A stretch of 64,000 nucleotides of DNA from Cytophagales bacterium (GCA_025359125.1 JANYHI010000007.1:124001-188000), one strand, 5' to 3'; shown: positions 1 to 9,609, counted from the stretch's first letter. Made by a program: numbers and translations. Notes: generated by a model not told the origin, from the letters alone.

Positions 1-246
1 TTGGCATATTATAAAGATACTATGTGGGGAGGTTTATCCTTTCGATCTTCAGAAGCTGCCATCTTAATGTTAGGGTATAGTTTGTTAAAAGATAAATCTT
101 TGAAAATTGGATACGGTCTTGATTACGTAATTCAAGATCAGGCTGCAAAACAGGCTACATCCCATGAATTAATGCTTACTTATGAGCTTCCAGTCAATCC
201 CGGAAGCGGTAAAAAAGTAGTCAGAACCCCAAGATACAGGCACTAA
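1..246 (+). CDS. PorP/SprF family type IX secretion membrane protein, C-terminal end (partial)
   Basis: The reading frame is already open at base 1, so this is the last 81 residues or so of a longer protein whose start lies upstream. The sequence alternates short strands with a final SHELMLTYELP strand, the way PorP/SprF outer-membrane proteins end, and is followed by a short basic tail. Family knowledge: these proteins work with the type IX secretion machinery, and in Porphyromonas gingivalis porP directly precedes porKLMN. Here it directly precedes gldKLMN, which supports the assignment. The initiation codon and the beta-barrel N-terminus are outside the window. Confidence 0.75.
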   Translation: MAYYKDTMWGGLSFRSSEAAILMLGYSLLKDKSLKIGYGLDYVIQDQAAKQATSHELMLTYELPVNPGSGKKVVRTPRYRH

Positions 247-258
247 GCAAAAAATAAT

Positions 259-288
259 TTTGTTTTTTTAGCGATTTTATTGAATTTG
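259..288 (+). promoter_or_regulatory. Candidate promoter for the gldKLMN operon
   Basis: TTTG at 259-262, an 18-base spacer and TGAATTTG at 281-288 approximate the Bacteroidota promoter (TTTG, about 19 bases, TAnnTTTG), with a G in place of the second A. Transcription would begin near 295 and leave a leader of about 90 bases. That leader carries a small hairpin, GTTAG at 342-346 pairing with CTAAC at 352-356 around AAAAA, shortly before the gldK start. Confidence 0.35.
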
Positions 289-387
289 GACGCTTAGTGT
301 TTAATTAAAAGGCGAAAAAAGAATAACTTTCGAGTCTGCTCGTTAGAAAAACTAACAACAGATAAGGAGTGTACTAACAAAAAACCT

Positions 388-1515
388 ATGAAGAAAAGTG
401 TTTCTCAGAAAGTTCTGTACTATGCGATAATCTTAGCTACCTCCTCAGTGGTAGGTAGCTGTGGGCTCTTGGGTATAGGAGGTAAAAAAGGTGGCGGAGG
501 TGATGCACAAGGTGAAGTTGTGGGTCAATCTACAATTGAAAGAAAAGAAGGATGGTCAATGGTAATACCGTATGGTATGGTTCCCATTCCAGCCGGAACC
601 TTTCACATGGGGCAGGCAGATGAAGACCCCGCATCAACGCAAATCAATTTCAATAAGCAAATTACAATTGGTCCTCTTTTCATGGATGAGACCGAGATAA
701 CCAACGATGAGTATCTTCAATTCACCGCCTTTTTTATGGGTGCTGAAGGGGGTGCGCAGTTAACTAATTTCCCTGCAGTTAGCCAGCAAGAGTTTATGGC
801 TAAGTTCTACCCTGATACAACTGTTTGGATGAAAGACTTTACTCACCACATGGGCGATCCATTGGTAGATTACTATTGGCAGCATCCTGGATATCAAGAT
901 TATCCGGTGGTTGGAGTTAGTTGGGAAGCAGCAAATTTCTTTGGTAAGTGGAGGACAGCATTTTTGAATGAGTGGAGACAAGTAAACGGTGGTCAGCCAC
1001 CTATGCCAGCTTTCCGTCTTCCTTCTGAAGCAGAGTGGGAATATGCCGCGCGTGGCGGAAGAGATATGAATAAATACCCTTGGGGCAATCCGTATATTCG
1101 TAACTCTAAAGGATGTATGTTAGCTAACTTCAAGCCAGGCCGTGGTAATTATTACGATGATGGCTTTGCCTATACCTCTCCGGTAGGTATTTATTTTCCT
1201 AACGATTATGGTTTGGTGGATATGTCGGGCAATGTTTCAGAGTGGTGTTTAGATGATTTCAACCCTGCCTCTGTTCCAACCGTTTGGGATTTGAATCCAC
1301 AATTCATTGATAAAAATGCATATGATAAAGAGGGCAACTCAAAAGAAAAGTATAATGCGCGTAAAGTAATTCGTGGAGGTTCTTGGAAAGATGTAGCATA
1401 CTATCTTGAAACGGGCACTAGAACGTATGAATACAAAGACTCAACACGTGCTTACATTGGCTTTAGATGTGCGATGACTAATTTAGGCCGCTCATCAGGA
1501 ACAGAATTTCAATAA
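388..1515 (+). CDS. gldK: GldK, type IX secretion / gliding motility lipoprotein
   Basis: GldK is an outer-membrane lipoprotein that forms the periplasmic ring of the type IX secretion system with GldN. The 375-residue product starts with a lipoprotein signal whose lipobox ends at Cys25 (VGSC), then a Gly/Lys-rich linker. From about residue 55 to 365 it has a formylglycine-generating-enzyme-like (SUMF1) fold, with the usual landmarks GTFHMG, RLPSEAEWEYAARGG, MSGNVSEW and RGGSW. Family knowledge says GldK uses this fold structurally, not as a sulfatase maturase. It is the first gene of gldKLMN; the 57-base gap to gldL contains no terminator. Confidence 0.95.
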   Translation: MKKSVSQKVLYYAIILATSSVVGSCGLLGIGGKKGGGGDAQGEVVGQSTIERKEGWSMVIPYGMVPIPAGTFHMGQADEDPASTQINFNKQITIGPLFMDETEITNDEYLQFTAFFMGAEGGAQLTNFPAVSQQEFMAKFYPDTTVWMKDFTHHMGDPLVDYYWQHPGYQDYPVVGVSWEAANFFGKWRTAFLNEWRQVNGGQPPMPAFRLPSEAEWEYAARGGRDMNKYPWGNPYIRNSKGCMLANFKPGRGNYYDDGFAYTSPVGIYFPNDYGLVDMSGNVSEWCLDDFNPASVPTVWDLNPQFIDKNAYDKEGNSKEKYNARKVIRGGSWKDVAYYLETGTRTYEYKDSTRAYIGFRCAMTNLGRSSGTEFQ

Positions 1516-1572
1516 TTGAAAACTACCCTTATATTTATAAAAAACTCAGACTAACCTAAATCTCATAGAACC

Positions 1573-2397
1573 ATGGCAAAGAAAAAAGGCGGATTTGTTG
1601 ACTTATTATTTACAACCATAATGCCCAAAGTATACGGCATTGGAGCAGCGGTTGTTATTGTTGGTGCACTTTTCAAAATTCAACACTGGGAAGGAGCTAA
1701 CGAAATGTTGATTTTAGGACTTGGAACAGAAGCAGTCATCTTCTTCTTAAGTTCATTTGAACCTAAACACGCTGAAGCCGATTGGTCTAAAGTTTATCCT
1801 GAGTTGGCAGAGGACTATGAGGGACCTGTTAATCAAACAGCTTCTAGAATAAGCAATCGCCCCGCAGCAGGAGAGTCTCCTTTGTTGAAAATTGACGAAA
1901 TGTTGAAAACCGCAAAGGTAGATCAAAATCTATTGGACAATTTAGGTAAGGGCTTAACTAACCTCGCAACATCGGCCTCGCAGATGAGCAACTTATCAAA
2001 TGCAGCCGTTGCTACTAATGATTACGCTAAAAATGTACAAGCTGCTTCGGCATCGTTAACTGAAATGAATAAGTCTTATGGTACAGCAATGAAAGCTGTT
2101 GGTGCCATGGCAGACGCTTCTAAAGATACAAGTGAGTACCATGCTCAGGTTCAGAAAGTGACCAAAAATTTGACTGCTTTGAATACAGTGTATGAAATGG
2201 AGCTTAAAGATGCAGATACTCATGTAAAAAGCCTCAATAAATATTACGAAAGTCTTACAGGTGCTATGCAAGGACTAGCTAAAACAGGTGAGAACACAGC
2301 TAAGTTTACTAGTGAATTGGGCACACTTACAAATAATTTGACTGCACTTAATAAAGTGTATGGTAGCATGCTTACTGCAATGAAAGGCAGTAATTAA
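1573..2397 (+). CDS. gldL: GldL, inner-membrane motor subunit of the type IX secretion system
   Basis: The 274-residue product has two N-terminal membrane helices (about residues 19-36 and 43-62) and a long cytoplasmic region rich in Ala, Thr and Asn that looks helical. Family knowledge: GldL and GldM form the proton-driven motor that powers secretion and gliding. Glu53 lies within the second helix (LGTEAVIFF) at a position comparable to the membrane glutamate implicated in proton use in Flavobacterium johnsoniae GldL. The start ATG at 1573 gives MAKKKGG, the common family beginning. It sits between gldK and gldM on the same strand. Confidence 0.95.
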   Translation: MAKKKGGFVDLLFTTIMPKVYGIGAAVVIVGALFKIQHWEGANEMLILGLGTEAVIFFLSSFEPKHAEADWSKVYPELAEDYEGPVNQTASRISNRPAAGESPLLKIDEMLKTAKVDQNLLDNLGKGLTNLATSASQMSNLSNAAVATNDYAKNVQAASASLTEMNKSYGTAMKAVGAMADASKDTSEYHAQVQKVTKNLTALNTVYEMELKDADTHVKSLNKYYESLTGAMQGLAKTGENTAKFTSELGTLTNNLTALNKVYGSMLTAMKGSN

Positions 2398-2450
2398 TTA
2401 CAGGTATTAAGGGTTTAGGATCTTATTCTAACAATTTAAATTAATTAAAC

Positions 2451-4046
2451 ATGGCAGGTGGCAAGGAAACACCCAGGCAAAAAATGATCGGTATGATGTA
2501 CATGGTATTGACAGCGCTTTTGGCTCTCAATGTTAGTAGTGCAGTACTTGAGAAATTTGCCATTATAGATGAAACGCTCGTTGAACTTGTAAAAGATAGC
2601 GGAAGTTCAAATGATGCTATTTTGAAATCCATAGATGCTTCGACAGTAAAGAGCGCTGCGGTAGATGAGGCTAAGGAAAAGGCTAAAAAAGTAAGAGAGC
2701 TTACAAAAGCTACACTTGTTTATATGGATGACATTAAGAAAAAAATGTCAACAGGTAAAGATGGTCAGCCACTTAAAGATAAAGTTCAAGACACTCACCA
2801 TGCTGATGAGTTGATGTTGAATGATAAAGATGGTCCAAGTTTAGCTGTGGGTTTTGAAAAAGCTCTTAATAATCATGTCAAACAACTGAATGATATTATG
2901 AAGTCTCCAAAGCCTTTTGGAAATATTACTAAAACGGCAGGTCAATATGAAAGCTTTAAAGATGCTAAGGCAGAATTGAAGAACCAACAATACCCAATTT
3001 TTGCTTTCCACGGTACTCCAACTATGGGTGCAATTGCATACGTAACTCAGATGGAAACTGAAATGCTTGAATACGAGAGAACCGCACTTAATGAATTGTT
3101 TGCATTGACAGAGGGAACAGTTTATAAAGTTGATCAGTTGGTTCCTATGGTTAGAGCAGTATCTAATAGTGTTGTAGCGGGTACTCCTTACGAAGGTGAT
3201 TTATTTTTGGCTGGAGCTGCTTCTGGTGGTGAAGCCCCGACAATGTTTAAAGGAAGCGAGTCCGTGAAAGTACAAGAAGTTGAAGTTTCTCCAGGTATTA
3301 AGATCAAAATGGGCAAAATCAAATTTACAGCAAGTGCTTCTAACTATGATAAAAGCGGAATCGCAAAGATGACTTATGTTGCTAAAATAGTTGTTCCAAA
3401 TCACGCTCCGATTATTCAGAATATTGAATACAATGTAATTCGTCCAGTAGCAAAATTTGAATCAGAAGGTGCAAGTACTCTTTATTTAGATTGCGGAAAT
3501 GAAGTTACGGTAAGTGTACAAGGTATGACTGAGTCTTCAGGAATTAGCTTAAGTGTCCCTGGTGATCAAGGCAAAGTAGTACAACAAGGGCCAGGTAAGT
3601 TTGTTCTTATTCCAACTCGTCCTCAAATGGATGTGAGAGTTGCAGTGGGTGGAGTACAAATTGATGTGAAGCAATTCAAAGCTAAAGAAGTACCAAAACC
3701 AAGTGCCAAATTGATGGTTGGGAATGGTGATTACGATGTTAAAAAAGGTATTCCTCCTGGAACTTCGATCGTGAAATTTGTTCCAGATATTACGGATGAT
3801 ACTTTCAAGAGACAAAATGCAAAGGATGCTGGTTACAGAATCACAAGCATGGTTCTTCAGATCACTGGTAAAACTCCTATCACTTTAAATTCCGGTACAA
3901 TTGAAATCTCTAAATATGGATTACGTCCTGGTGACAGTTTCTCTATATTTAATGTTCAGGTTGTTCGTTCAACTTGGGATCCAGGTGATGCAGATAATAA
4001 ACCAGTAAATGCAAAGCTGGAAGGTTCTTACATTATGGGTAGATAA
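2451..4046 (+). CDS. gldM: GldM, motor shaft subunit of the type IX secretion system
   Basis: The 531-residue product starts MAGGKETPRQKMIGMMY and has a single membrane helix at about residues 12-30, followed by a long periplasmic part made of several beta domains. Family knowledge: GldM dimers insert one helix each into the GldL pentamer, and the periplasmic shaft contacts the GldK/GldN ring. Length and N-terminal sequence are typical. The gap to gldN is only six bases, so the two genes are surely co-transcribed. Confidence 0.96.
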   Translation: MAGGKETPRQKMIGMMYMVLTALLALNVSSAVLEKFAIIDETLVELVKDSGSSNDAILKSIDASTVKSAAVDEAKEKAKKVRELTKATLVYMDDIKKKMSTGKDGQPLKDKVQDTHHADELMLNDKDGPSLAVGFEKALNNHVKQLNDIMKSPKPFGNITKTAGQYESFKDAKAELKNQQYPIFAFHGTPTMGAIAYVTQMETEMLEYERTALNELFALTEGTVYKVDQLVPMVRAVSNSVVAGTPYEGDLFLAGAASGGEAPTMFKGSESVKVQEVEVSPGIKIKMGKIKFTASASNYDKSGIAKMTYVAKIVVPNHAPIIQNIEYNVIRPVAKFESEGASTLYLDCGNEVTVSVQGMTESSGISLSVPGDQGKVVQQGPGKFVLIPTRPQMDVRVAVGGVQIDVKQFKAKEVPKPSAKLMVGNGDYDVKKGIPPGTSIVKFVPDITDDTFKRQNAKDAGYRITSMVLQITGKTPITLNSGTIEISKYGLRPGDSFSIFNVQVVRSTWDPGDADNKPVNAKLEGSYIMGR

Positions 4047-4052
4047 GAAATT

Positions 4053-4958
4053 ATGAAAATGAGGATTGCAACATTAGTTTTTTTGTCTTTAGGCTTTGTA
4101 GGTAGTGTGTTTGCTCAGCAGGACACCATTATCAATCCTAATTCTACTGAGAGAATTCCTTTCTACGAACAGCTCTATCGCTTTCGTGTTTGGCGTACGG
4201 TAGATTTAAAGGAAAAACAAAATGCCGGCTTTAAATCTGCTAAGTCAGACATTGCAGACTTCTTACTGAAGAATATTTCTAATGGCAATCTGATCGCTTA
4301 TGATGGTGACTCAGTTAAGAATGCATATGCCCCGTCAGAAGTCTTGGTTAGTAATCAGGCTGTAAATGAGCCTCCATATGATGCTAAAAAATCTTATGTG
4401 ACTACTGAGACAGCCTATTATTTAGGTAAAAATTATCAATCAACTAGAAATGATAACATTGGTCATTTGCCTAGTGATAACCAATGGTGGGAATTGACAT
4501 CTAGCCAGACAGAGTCATATACAAAAGATCAACTTGTCGCTCTTACGATAGTTGAAGATATGATTTTTGATAAAAGACGTTCAAGATTGTATTATGATAT
4601 TCAATACATCGGGATCATGGCTCAAAAAAGTGGCTCTCCTGATATCAACCCAATTGGTTTTATCTACTACAAAGATTTTTTAAGGGTTGTAGAAAAAGCA
4701 GCTCACAGCAAAAATCTCGATGAGCGCGATAAAGTGCAATGGAGAAATAGATACAACCCTTCAGAAAATAAGACTTTTACAGATGCATTTAAGTTGAGAT
4801 TATTCCACGGGATTATAGAGAAAGTAGAGAATCCAGATGATAGAAGTATCCAACAGATTTATGAATTAAATGGAAGAACAATTGGAGAGTCAGTATTTGC
4901 TCGTTGGGAAGAAGAAATGAAGATGATGGAGAAGGAGCATAATCTTTGGGAATATTAA
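4053..4958 (+). CDS. gldN: GldN, periplasmic ring protein of the type IX secretion system
   Basis: The 301-residue product has a signal peptide ending near residue 21 (GSVFAQ). The mature part contains the family features DTIINPN, MIFDKRRSRLYYDIQYIGIMA and FHGIIEKVENPDDR. Family knowledge: GldN partners with GldK in the periplasmic ring and is required for secretion of adhesins and enzymes. It is the last gene of the gldKLMN operon and is followed 14 bases later by a strong intrinsic terminator. Confidence 0.94.
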   Translation: MKMRIATLVFLSLGFVGSVFAQQDTIINPNSTERIPFYEQLYRFRVWRTVDLKEKQNAGFKSAKSDIADFLLKNISNGNLIAYDGDSVKNAYAPSEVLVSNQAVNEPPYDAKKSYVTTETAYYLGKNYQSTRNDNIGHLPSDNQWWELTSSQTESYTKDQLVALTIVEDMIFDKRRSRLYYDIQYIGIMAQKSGSPDINPIGFIYYKDFLRVVEKAAHSKNLDERDKVQWRNRYNPSENKTFTDAFKLRLFHGIIEKVENPDDRSIQQIYELNGRTIGESVFARWEEEMKMMEKEHNLWEY

Positions 4959-4972
4959 TTATTTAGAACTTG

Positions 4973-5005
4973 AAAAAAGGCCACGCAAAACGCGTGGCCT
5001 TTTTT
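4973..5005 (+). terminator. Intrinsic terminator of the gldKLMN operon
   Basis: A perfect 14-base-pair stem (4973-4986 with 4992-5005) has a five-base loop (AAAAC). Its GC core GGCCACGC/GCGTGGCC is flanked by six A on the left and six T on the right, so it could work in both directions. It ends 27 bases before the acetyltransferase start and separates that gene from the gld operon. Confidence 0.93.
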
Positions 5006-5032
5006 ATTTGCAAATTTTTGTCATGTGAAGTT

Positions 5033-5509
5033 ATGATTCAGATAAGAGAAGGAAGAAAAGAAGACTTACCAAGAGTTTTAGATTTAGTTAAGGAACTGGC
5101 CGTATATGAAAATGCATTGCATGAAGTAAGCAATACCGTTTCTCGAATGGAGATTGACGGCTTCGGTGATAATCCTACTTTTGGTTTTTATGTGGCTGAA
5201 GAGGCTGACGTGATTTTGGGAATCTCTGTCTATTATTATCGTTATTCGACATGGAAAGGAAAACGCCTGTATCTTGAGGACATCGTTGTTACTCAGTCGC
5301 ACAGAGGAAAAGGAATAGGGAATTTATTATTTGAGCGAACGATGCAACATTCTATTAAAATGAATTGCACTGGAATGATGTGGCAAGTTTTGGAATGGAA
5401 TGAACCTGCTATTAATTTCTACAAAAAATATAATTCAAAACTAGATGCCGAGTGGATTAATTGTCATTTGGAGGCTGCTCAGATTGAAGCTCAACTGAGT
5501 GGTAAATAG
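5033..5509 (+). CDS. GNAT family N-acetyltransferase
   Basis: The 158-residue product has one GNAT fold: MIQIREGRKEDLPRVLDLVKELA at the N-terminus, the acetyl-CoA loop HRGKGIGNLLFE in the middle, and WNEPAINFYKKYNS at the end. It resembles the diamine N-acetyltransferase-like group, but the substrate cannot be told. The ATG at 5033 was chosen because the in-frame TTG at 4970 would place the gld operon terminator inside the coding sequence. Its stop is two bases from the stop of the convergent DUF4286 gene. Confidence 0.85.
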   Translation: MIQIREGRKEDLPRVLDLVKELAVYENALHEVSNTVSRMEIDGFGDNPTFGFYVAEEADVILGISVYYYRYSTWKGKRLYLEDIVVTQSHRGKGIGNLLFERTMQHSIKMNCTGMMWQVLEWNEPAINFYKKYNSKLDAEWINCHLEAAQIEAQLSGK

Positions 5510-5511
5510 CC

Positions 5512-5814
5512 TTACACTTCTTCTAAAAGCGTGTTAAAAATTACATGCCTATCTTTAAATTGTTGGCGGTGCATCTCAATGATTGTGGCAGTGTGAGTAT
5601 CTAAATATTCTACCACCTTTTCAATCTTATCTGTAAATAATTGTATGCTGTAGGAGACAGATTGCTCGTCATCTTGCATAACAATTTTGTACAATTTTGA
5701 ATCAAGAAAATACCCAGTAGCAAGAATAGCGGGCAGGTAATTGTTTTTAACCCAAGCCAGCCACTCAATCTCAACTGCTTTATCAATACCAACCGTGATG
5801 TTGTATAAAAACAT
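5512..5814 (-). CDS. DUF4286 family protein
   Basis: A 100-residue soluble protein that starts MFLYNITVGIDKAVEIEWLAW, the typical opening of the DUF4286 family found mostly in Bacteroidota. No signal peptide or membrane segment is present. The ferredoxin-like alternation of strands and helices recalls dimeric alpha-beta barrel proteins, but no catalytic residue is evident and the role is unknown. It lies five bases downstream of the saccharopine dehydrogenase-like gene on the same strand and is probably co-transcribed with it. Confidence 0.75.
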   Translation of the reverse strand: MFLYNITVGIDKAVEIEWLAWVKNNYLPAILATGYFLDSKLYKIVMQDDEQSVSYSIQLFTDKIEKVVEYLDTHTATIIEMHRQQFKDRHVIFNTLLEEV

Positions 5815-5819
5815 ATTTA

Positions 5820-7040
5820 CTAATCGATTTGATCTACATAATCCTGTAGATATTTGAATCCACTGGTTAACTCGCCATTCTCGGCCATTGTTGCTCTGGC
5901 CATTATACCTTCTGCATCATCCAGTAAAAGAGGTTTAAGAATTCGATCAATTAGATCGCGACCAAATTCTTCTGAAGCACTTCTCGGAAGTTCGCACGGC
6001 AAATTATCCACCGCCATAACAGATATATTATCTAAGTTTTTAAAAGACTCGACTACTTCACCTTCTCGAGCAACGTAGTCATACAGTGGATCAATAATGG
6101 TACTGGCTCTTTTTGTACTTGGGATAGAGCCCTTAATATCGCAAGTGATATCAGCAATTACGCGCATTTTGAAATCGCCTGCGAGCATATCTTCTTGCGT
6201 AAATAATTTTGGCGCATTCGGATTCCAGAATGCTCCCGCCATTAAAATGTCAGCAACTTTAGTAAATCTGTTAAAGGTTGATGCGTATTTTTCAGGATGT
6301 TGGTGAAATTCATCCCTATTAAAATGACCGCTACTGATACGCGAATGATAATCTGCGCTGCTGAGTTGAGTATAAACCGGTTCGTTAAATTTACGCTGAA
6401 GAAAATCTTCAGAATTTACTTTTCTAATTCCGGCAGTGTCTAAGGTTTCCATCGCTCCTTTGCCTACGCGCCCAGCTCCCGTAAGAACAATTTTTATAGG
6501 CGATAAATTTATTTTTCTTAATTCAAGCTTAAGATCATTTACATCAAAACATTCGTGCGCTCTGCGAAGGTGAAAGAGATTGTACTTTTTTCCGTATGCC
6601 CACAGTCCATTGTATGCCCCTACAATACCAGCATAACGACCAAATGCCACCAACCTGTTGCCTTGGTGATCTTTTAGAGTTTCATAGTCGATTAGTCTTA
6701 TTTTCTTTTTTAAAATTGCTTGAAGAAGCTTTCTATTATATGGTTGTTTTTTTAGTGTGTGTGAAAAAAATAAATAGGTTTTTCCTTCAATAAGATTCTG
6801 GATTGGCACTTCTTTGATTCCCATGAGAATATCACAATCTGATAAGTCTTCTTGGATAGAGATCCCTAATTCATGATACTCTTGATCTTTAAAACAGCGG
6901 GCTTCACTCGGTTGGCAAACTACTTTTACATGACCAAAACGTTGCTCAATTTCCTCTGTCTGAATGGGTGTGAATGCAACTCTTTTATCGGGTGGAGTTT
7001 TTCCTTCTCTTATTAAACCAAGCTTTATTTGTTTCACCAT
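5820..7040 (-). CDS. Saccharopine dehydrogenase-like NAD(P)-dependent oxidoreductase (alanine dehydrogenase/PNT fold)
   Basis: The 406-residue protein begins with an alanine dehydrogenase/transhydrogenase-type N-terminal domain (LIREGKTPPDKRVAFTP, about residues 8-130). A Rossmann domain follows with the dinucleotide loop VLTGAGRVGKGA near residue 185. The C-terminal part (ADITCDIKGSIPST, ATMAENGELTSGF) resembles lysine-forming saccharopine dehydrogenases. Most Bacteroidota make lysine by the diaminopimelate route, so a role in lysine catabolism or another amino acid reaction is possible. The exact substrate is not shown by the sequence. Neighbours (AIM24, DUF4286) give no pathway clue. Confidence 0.7.
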   Translation of the reverse strand: MVKQIKLGLIREGKTPPDKRVAFTPIQTEEIEQRFGHVKVVCQPSEARCFKDQEYHELGISIQEDLSDCDILMGIKEVPIQNLIEGKTYLFFSHTLKKQPYNRKLLQAILKKKIRLIDYETLKDHQGNRLVAFGRYAGIVGAYNGLWAYGKKYNLFHLRRAHECFDVNDLKLELRKINLSPIKIVLTGAGRVGKGAMETLDTAGIRKVNSEDFLQRKFNEPVYTQLSSADYHSRISSGHFNRDEFHQHPEKYASTFNRFTKVADILMAGAFWNPNAPKLFTQEDMLAGDFKMRVIADITCDIKGSIPSTKRASTIIDPLYDYVAREGEVVESFKNLDNISVMAVDNLPCELPRSASEEFGRDLIDRILKPLLLDDAEGIMARATMAENGELTSGFKYLQDYVDQID

Positions 7041-7075
7041 AATTATTTGAAAATCTATAGACTCTCTGACTTGAC

Positions 7076-7849
7076 TTAACCTTCAAATAAATTTCCTAAT
7101 AATGAACTTCCTTCTTTTCCACTGTTATTTCCGTAAGGCGCAAGGGCTTGAATTAATTTTCTGATTGGCATTGACTGCAACCATACTTTTCCGGTGCCCC
7201 TTAGTGTGGCCAGAAAAATTCCTTCTCCACCAAATACCATCGATTTTAAACTGCCTGTTCTTTCCACATCAAAATCAATTTGAGATTCAAAGGCGACCAC
7301 GCAGCCGGTATCAACACGTAACGTTTCGTTATTCAATGTTCTTTCAATAACTGTTCCACCAGCATGCACGAAAGCAAGACCATCGCCTTGTAGTTTTTGA
7401 AGTATGAAACCCTCACCACCAACTAACCCTGCACCAATTTTTCTATTGAATATGATAGAAAGTTTGGTGCCATAGGCTGCACACAAGAAGCCATCTTTCT
7501 GCACCACTAATTCATTGCCTGGACTTTTCGCTAAGTCAACAGGTATAACCGTGCCTGGATAAGGGGCAGAGAAACCAACTTTAGCTTTTTTATTTCCACG
7601 ATTAGTAAAGTGGGTCATAAAAAGTGATTCGCCAGTCAGCATGCGACTTCCTGCGGATAATAATTTATCAAATAAGCCTGCATTTGGATTTGAACCATCT
7701 CCCATTTTTGTTTCGAACATAATTCCATCTTCCATAAAGAGCATGGCTCCCGCCTCTGCGATTACGGTTTCGAGCGGATCTAATTCTACTTCAACTATTT
7801 GAATGCTTTCACCTTTAATTTGATAATCGATAACATGCGAATTGGCCAT
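7076..7849 (-). CDS. AIM24 / TIGR00266 family protein
   Basis: The 257-residue protein has the repeated glycine-rich beta pattern of the AIM24 family ([65 protein letters not shown]). Family knowledge: the fold is a trimeric beta-structure related to a tryptophan-RNA-binding attenuator-like fold. Its function in bacteria is unknown, and the mitochondrial relative affects inner-membrane organisation. No signal peptide is present. It is four bases downstream of a small basic protein gene and 35 bases upstream of the saccharopine dehydrogenase-like gene. Confidence 0.85.
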   Translation of the reverse strand: MANSHVIDYQIKGESIQIVEVELDPLETVIAEAGAMLFMEDGIMFETKMGDGSNPNAGLFDKLLSAGSRMLTGESLFMTHFTNRGNKKAKVGFSAPYPGTVIPVDLAKSPGNELVVQKDGFLCAAYGTKLSIIFNRKIGAGLVGGEGFILQKLQGDGLAFVHAGGTVIERTLNNETLRVDTGCVVAFESQIDFDVERTGSLKSMVFGGEGIFLATLRGTGKVWLQSMPIRKLIQALAPYGNNSGKEGSSLLGNLFEG

Positions 7850-7853
7850 AAAA

Positions 7854-8072
7854 TTATTTTTGCTTTTTGCTTTTTTTTAATCTTTCCTTTTCTTCTTTCT
7901 CTAATAATTTTTTATCGTCTACATTCTTATCTAAGAATAAATTTATTTTTTCGATGTTCATGCTGGATTTTAATTGACCGAATTGATCGATAGAAACTTC
8001 AAACCCGTTGAGTTCTTTATGAACGCGAGGCTTACCTTGCTTCTTGCTCGGCTTATCTTCTTTTTTGGCCAT
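7854..8072 (-). CDS. Small charged protein of unknown function
   Basis: A 72-residue protein, very rich in Lys at both ends ([14 protein letters not shown] and [11 protein letters not shown]), with a short central section [32 protein letters not shown] that could form a strand-helix unit. I do not recognise the family. Its ends look disordered and nucleic-acid-friendly. It sits seven bases after gltX and four bases before the AIM24 gene on the same strand, so it is very likely translated as part of a gltX operon. Its tight placement between two real genes is the main reason to accept it. Confidence 0.65.
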   Translation of the reverse strand: MAKKEDKPSKKQGKPRVHKELNGFEVSIDQFGQLKSSMNIEKINLFLDKNVDDKKLLEKEEKERLKKSKKQK

Positions 8073-8079
8073 AATTTTT

Positions 8080-9609
8080 TTATTTTATGGTGATGGTTTG
8101 TAAAGCGTAATTTATCCTTTTAGTGGTTTCTTCTGAACCTAAAATTTCAATACTTAACATTAGATCTGGCCCTGAACCTTGTCCAGTGAGAATCATTCTA
8201 AGCACCTGAAGTATCTGGCCGGCTTTCAAGCCTAGTTGACTAGCTGTGTTATCTAAAATTATTTTTGCCAATTCAGCGTTGAGATTTTTAGCTGCTTTTA
8301 TTTCAGTGCTGTAAGCCAATAATAGTTTAGCGGCATCTGCATTCCACTTTTTTAGAATCACTTGTTCATCAAATTGAGTGGGAGCAAAGAAGAAGAAATT
8401 GCTTTGTAATCGTAATTCTTGCGGGAAAGAAACTCGTTCTCGTAAACAATGAGCAATTTTTTCGGCCTTTTCTTGAGAGCAAAAAATGTTTTCTTTTTTT
8501 AGATCCTCTAACAAGTAAGAAGCTAATTCTGAATTGTTTTTACTCCGTAAGTAATGTTGGTTGTACCATTGTGCTTTGTGAATGTCAAACTTGGCTCCGG
8601 CTTTTCCTATCCGCTCGATTGTAAATTCATCAATCAATTCTTGTAAAGAAAAAATTTCTTTTTCGGTTCCCGGATTCCAGCCTAAGAACGCTAGGAAGTT
8701 TATCAAAGCTTCGGGTAAATAACCAACTTCTTTATAACCTACTGCAAGCTCATTGGTGGCGGGGTCTTTCCAATTGAGAGGAAAAATAGGGAAGCCCATT
8801 TTATCCGCATCACGCTTACTTAATTTGCCATTGCCATCAGGCTTAAGTAGTAAAGGCAGATGAGCAAATTGAGGCATCTCATTTTGCCATCCTAAAGATT
8901 GATACAGCAGCACGTGTAACGGGGCTGATGGCAACCATTCTTCTCCGCGAATTACATGAGAAATTTTCATCAGATAATCGTCTACCACATTCGCTAAATG
9001 ATAAGTGGGCATGCCATCTGATTTCATTAGTACTTTGTCATCTACCTGCGAAGAGTTAACAACAACTTCGCCACGGATTAAATCTGTAAGATAAATTTCT
9101 TGATTAACAGGAACCTTAAAACGAATTACATGAGGCTCGCCTGCATTTAATTTTTGTTGTGTCTCTGCCTCTGAAAGCGTTAATGAATTTTTCATTTGCA
9201 AGCGAGAGTTGCTACTATATTGTTGATTAGGATCGCCCTGAGCTTTCAGTCGCTCGCGCATTAACTCTAATTCTGCTTCGGTATCAAATGCATAATAAGC
9301 ATTTCCTTCGTCTACTAATTTTTGAGCGTATTGTTTGTAAATCTCTTTTCTTTCGGACTGGCGATATGGAGCATGTGAACCACCCTTACCAACACCTTCG
9401 TCTATCTGAATACCAGCCCACTCTAATGATTTGATAATGTATTCTTCTGCGCCTGGCACGTATCTGCTTTGGTCTGTGTCTTCGATGCGTAAAATCATCG
9501 TGCCGTTGTGTTTGCGCGCCAGCAGGTAATTGTACAATGCTGTGCGAACGCCTCCTATGTGTAATGCCCCTGTGGGACTCGGGGCAAATCGTACTCTAAC
9601 TTCTCTCAT
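8080..9609 (-). CDS. gltX: Glutamate--tRNA ligase
   Basis: Cytoplasmic class I aminoacyl-tRNA synthetase that charges tRNA-Glu. The 509-residue product shows the HIGH-type signature FAPSPTGALHIGG (His17-Ile-Gly-Gly20), the KMSKS-type loop KLSKRDADKMG and the family block DQSRYVPGAEEYI. The anticodon-binding part follows to the C-terminus. The length is normal for Bacteroidota GltX. A TAACTTTG box on the minus strand at 9633-9626 would start transcription about ten bases before the ATG. It heads a probable operon with the small basic protein and AIM24 genes. Confidence 0.97.
   Translation of the reverse strand: MREVRVRFAPSPTGALHIGGVRTALYNYLLARKHNGTMILRIEDTDQSRYVPGAEEYIIKSLEWAGIQIDEGVGKGGSHAPYRQSERKEIYKQYAQKLVDEGNAYYAFDTEAELELMRERLKAQGDPNQQYSSNSRLQMKNSLTLSEAETQQKLNAGEPHVIRFKVPVNQEIYLTDLIRGEVVVNSSQVDDKVLMKSDGMPTYHLANVVDDYLMKISHVIRGEEWLPSAPLHVLLYQSLGWQNEMPQFAHLPLLLKPDGNGKLSKRDADKMGFPIFPLNWKDPATNELAVGYKEVGYLPEALINFLAFLGWNPGTEKEIFSLQELIDEFTIERIGKAGAKFDIHKAQWYNQHYLRSKNNSELASYLLEDLKKENIFCSQEKAEKIAHCLRERVSFPQELRLQSNFFFFAPTQFDEQVILKKWNADAAKLLLAYSTEIKAAKNLNAELAKIILDNTASQLGLKAGQILQVLRMILTGQGSGPDLMLSIEILGSEETTKRINYALQTITIK

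Noticed and set aside
388-1515. Formylglycine-generating enzyme (sulfatase maturase)
   Set aside because: The fold matches, but lipobox, length and position at the head of gldLMN identify GldK.
4970-5032. Upstream TTG extension of the acetyltransferase
   Set aside because: The extension would translate through the gldKLMN terminator hairpin; the ATG at 5033 gives a normal GNAT start.
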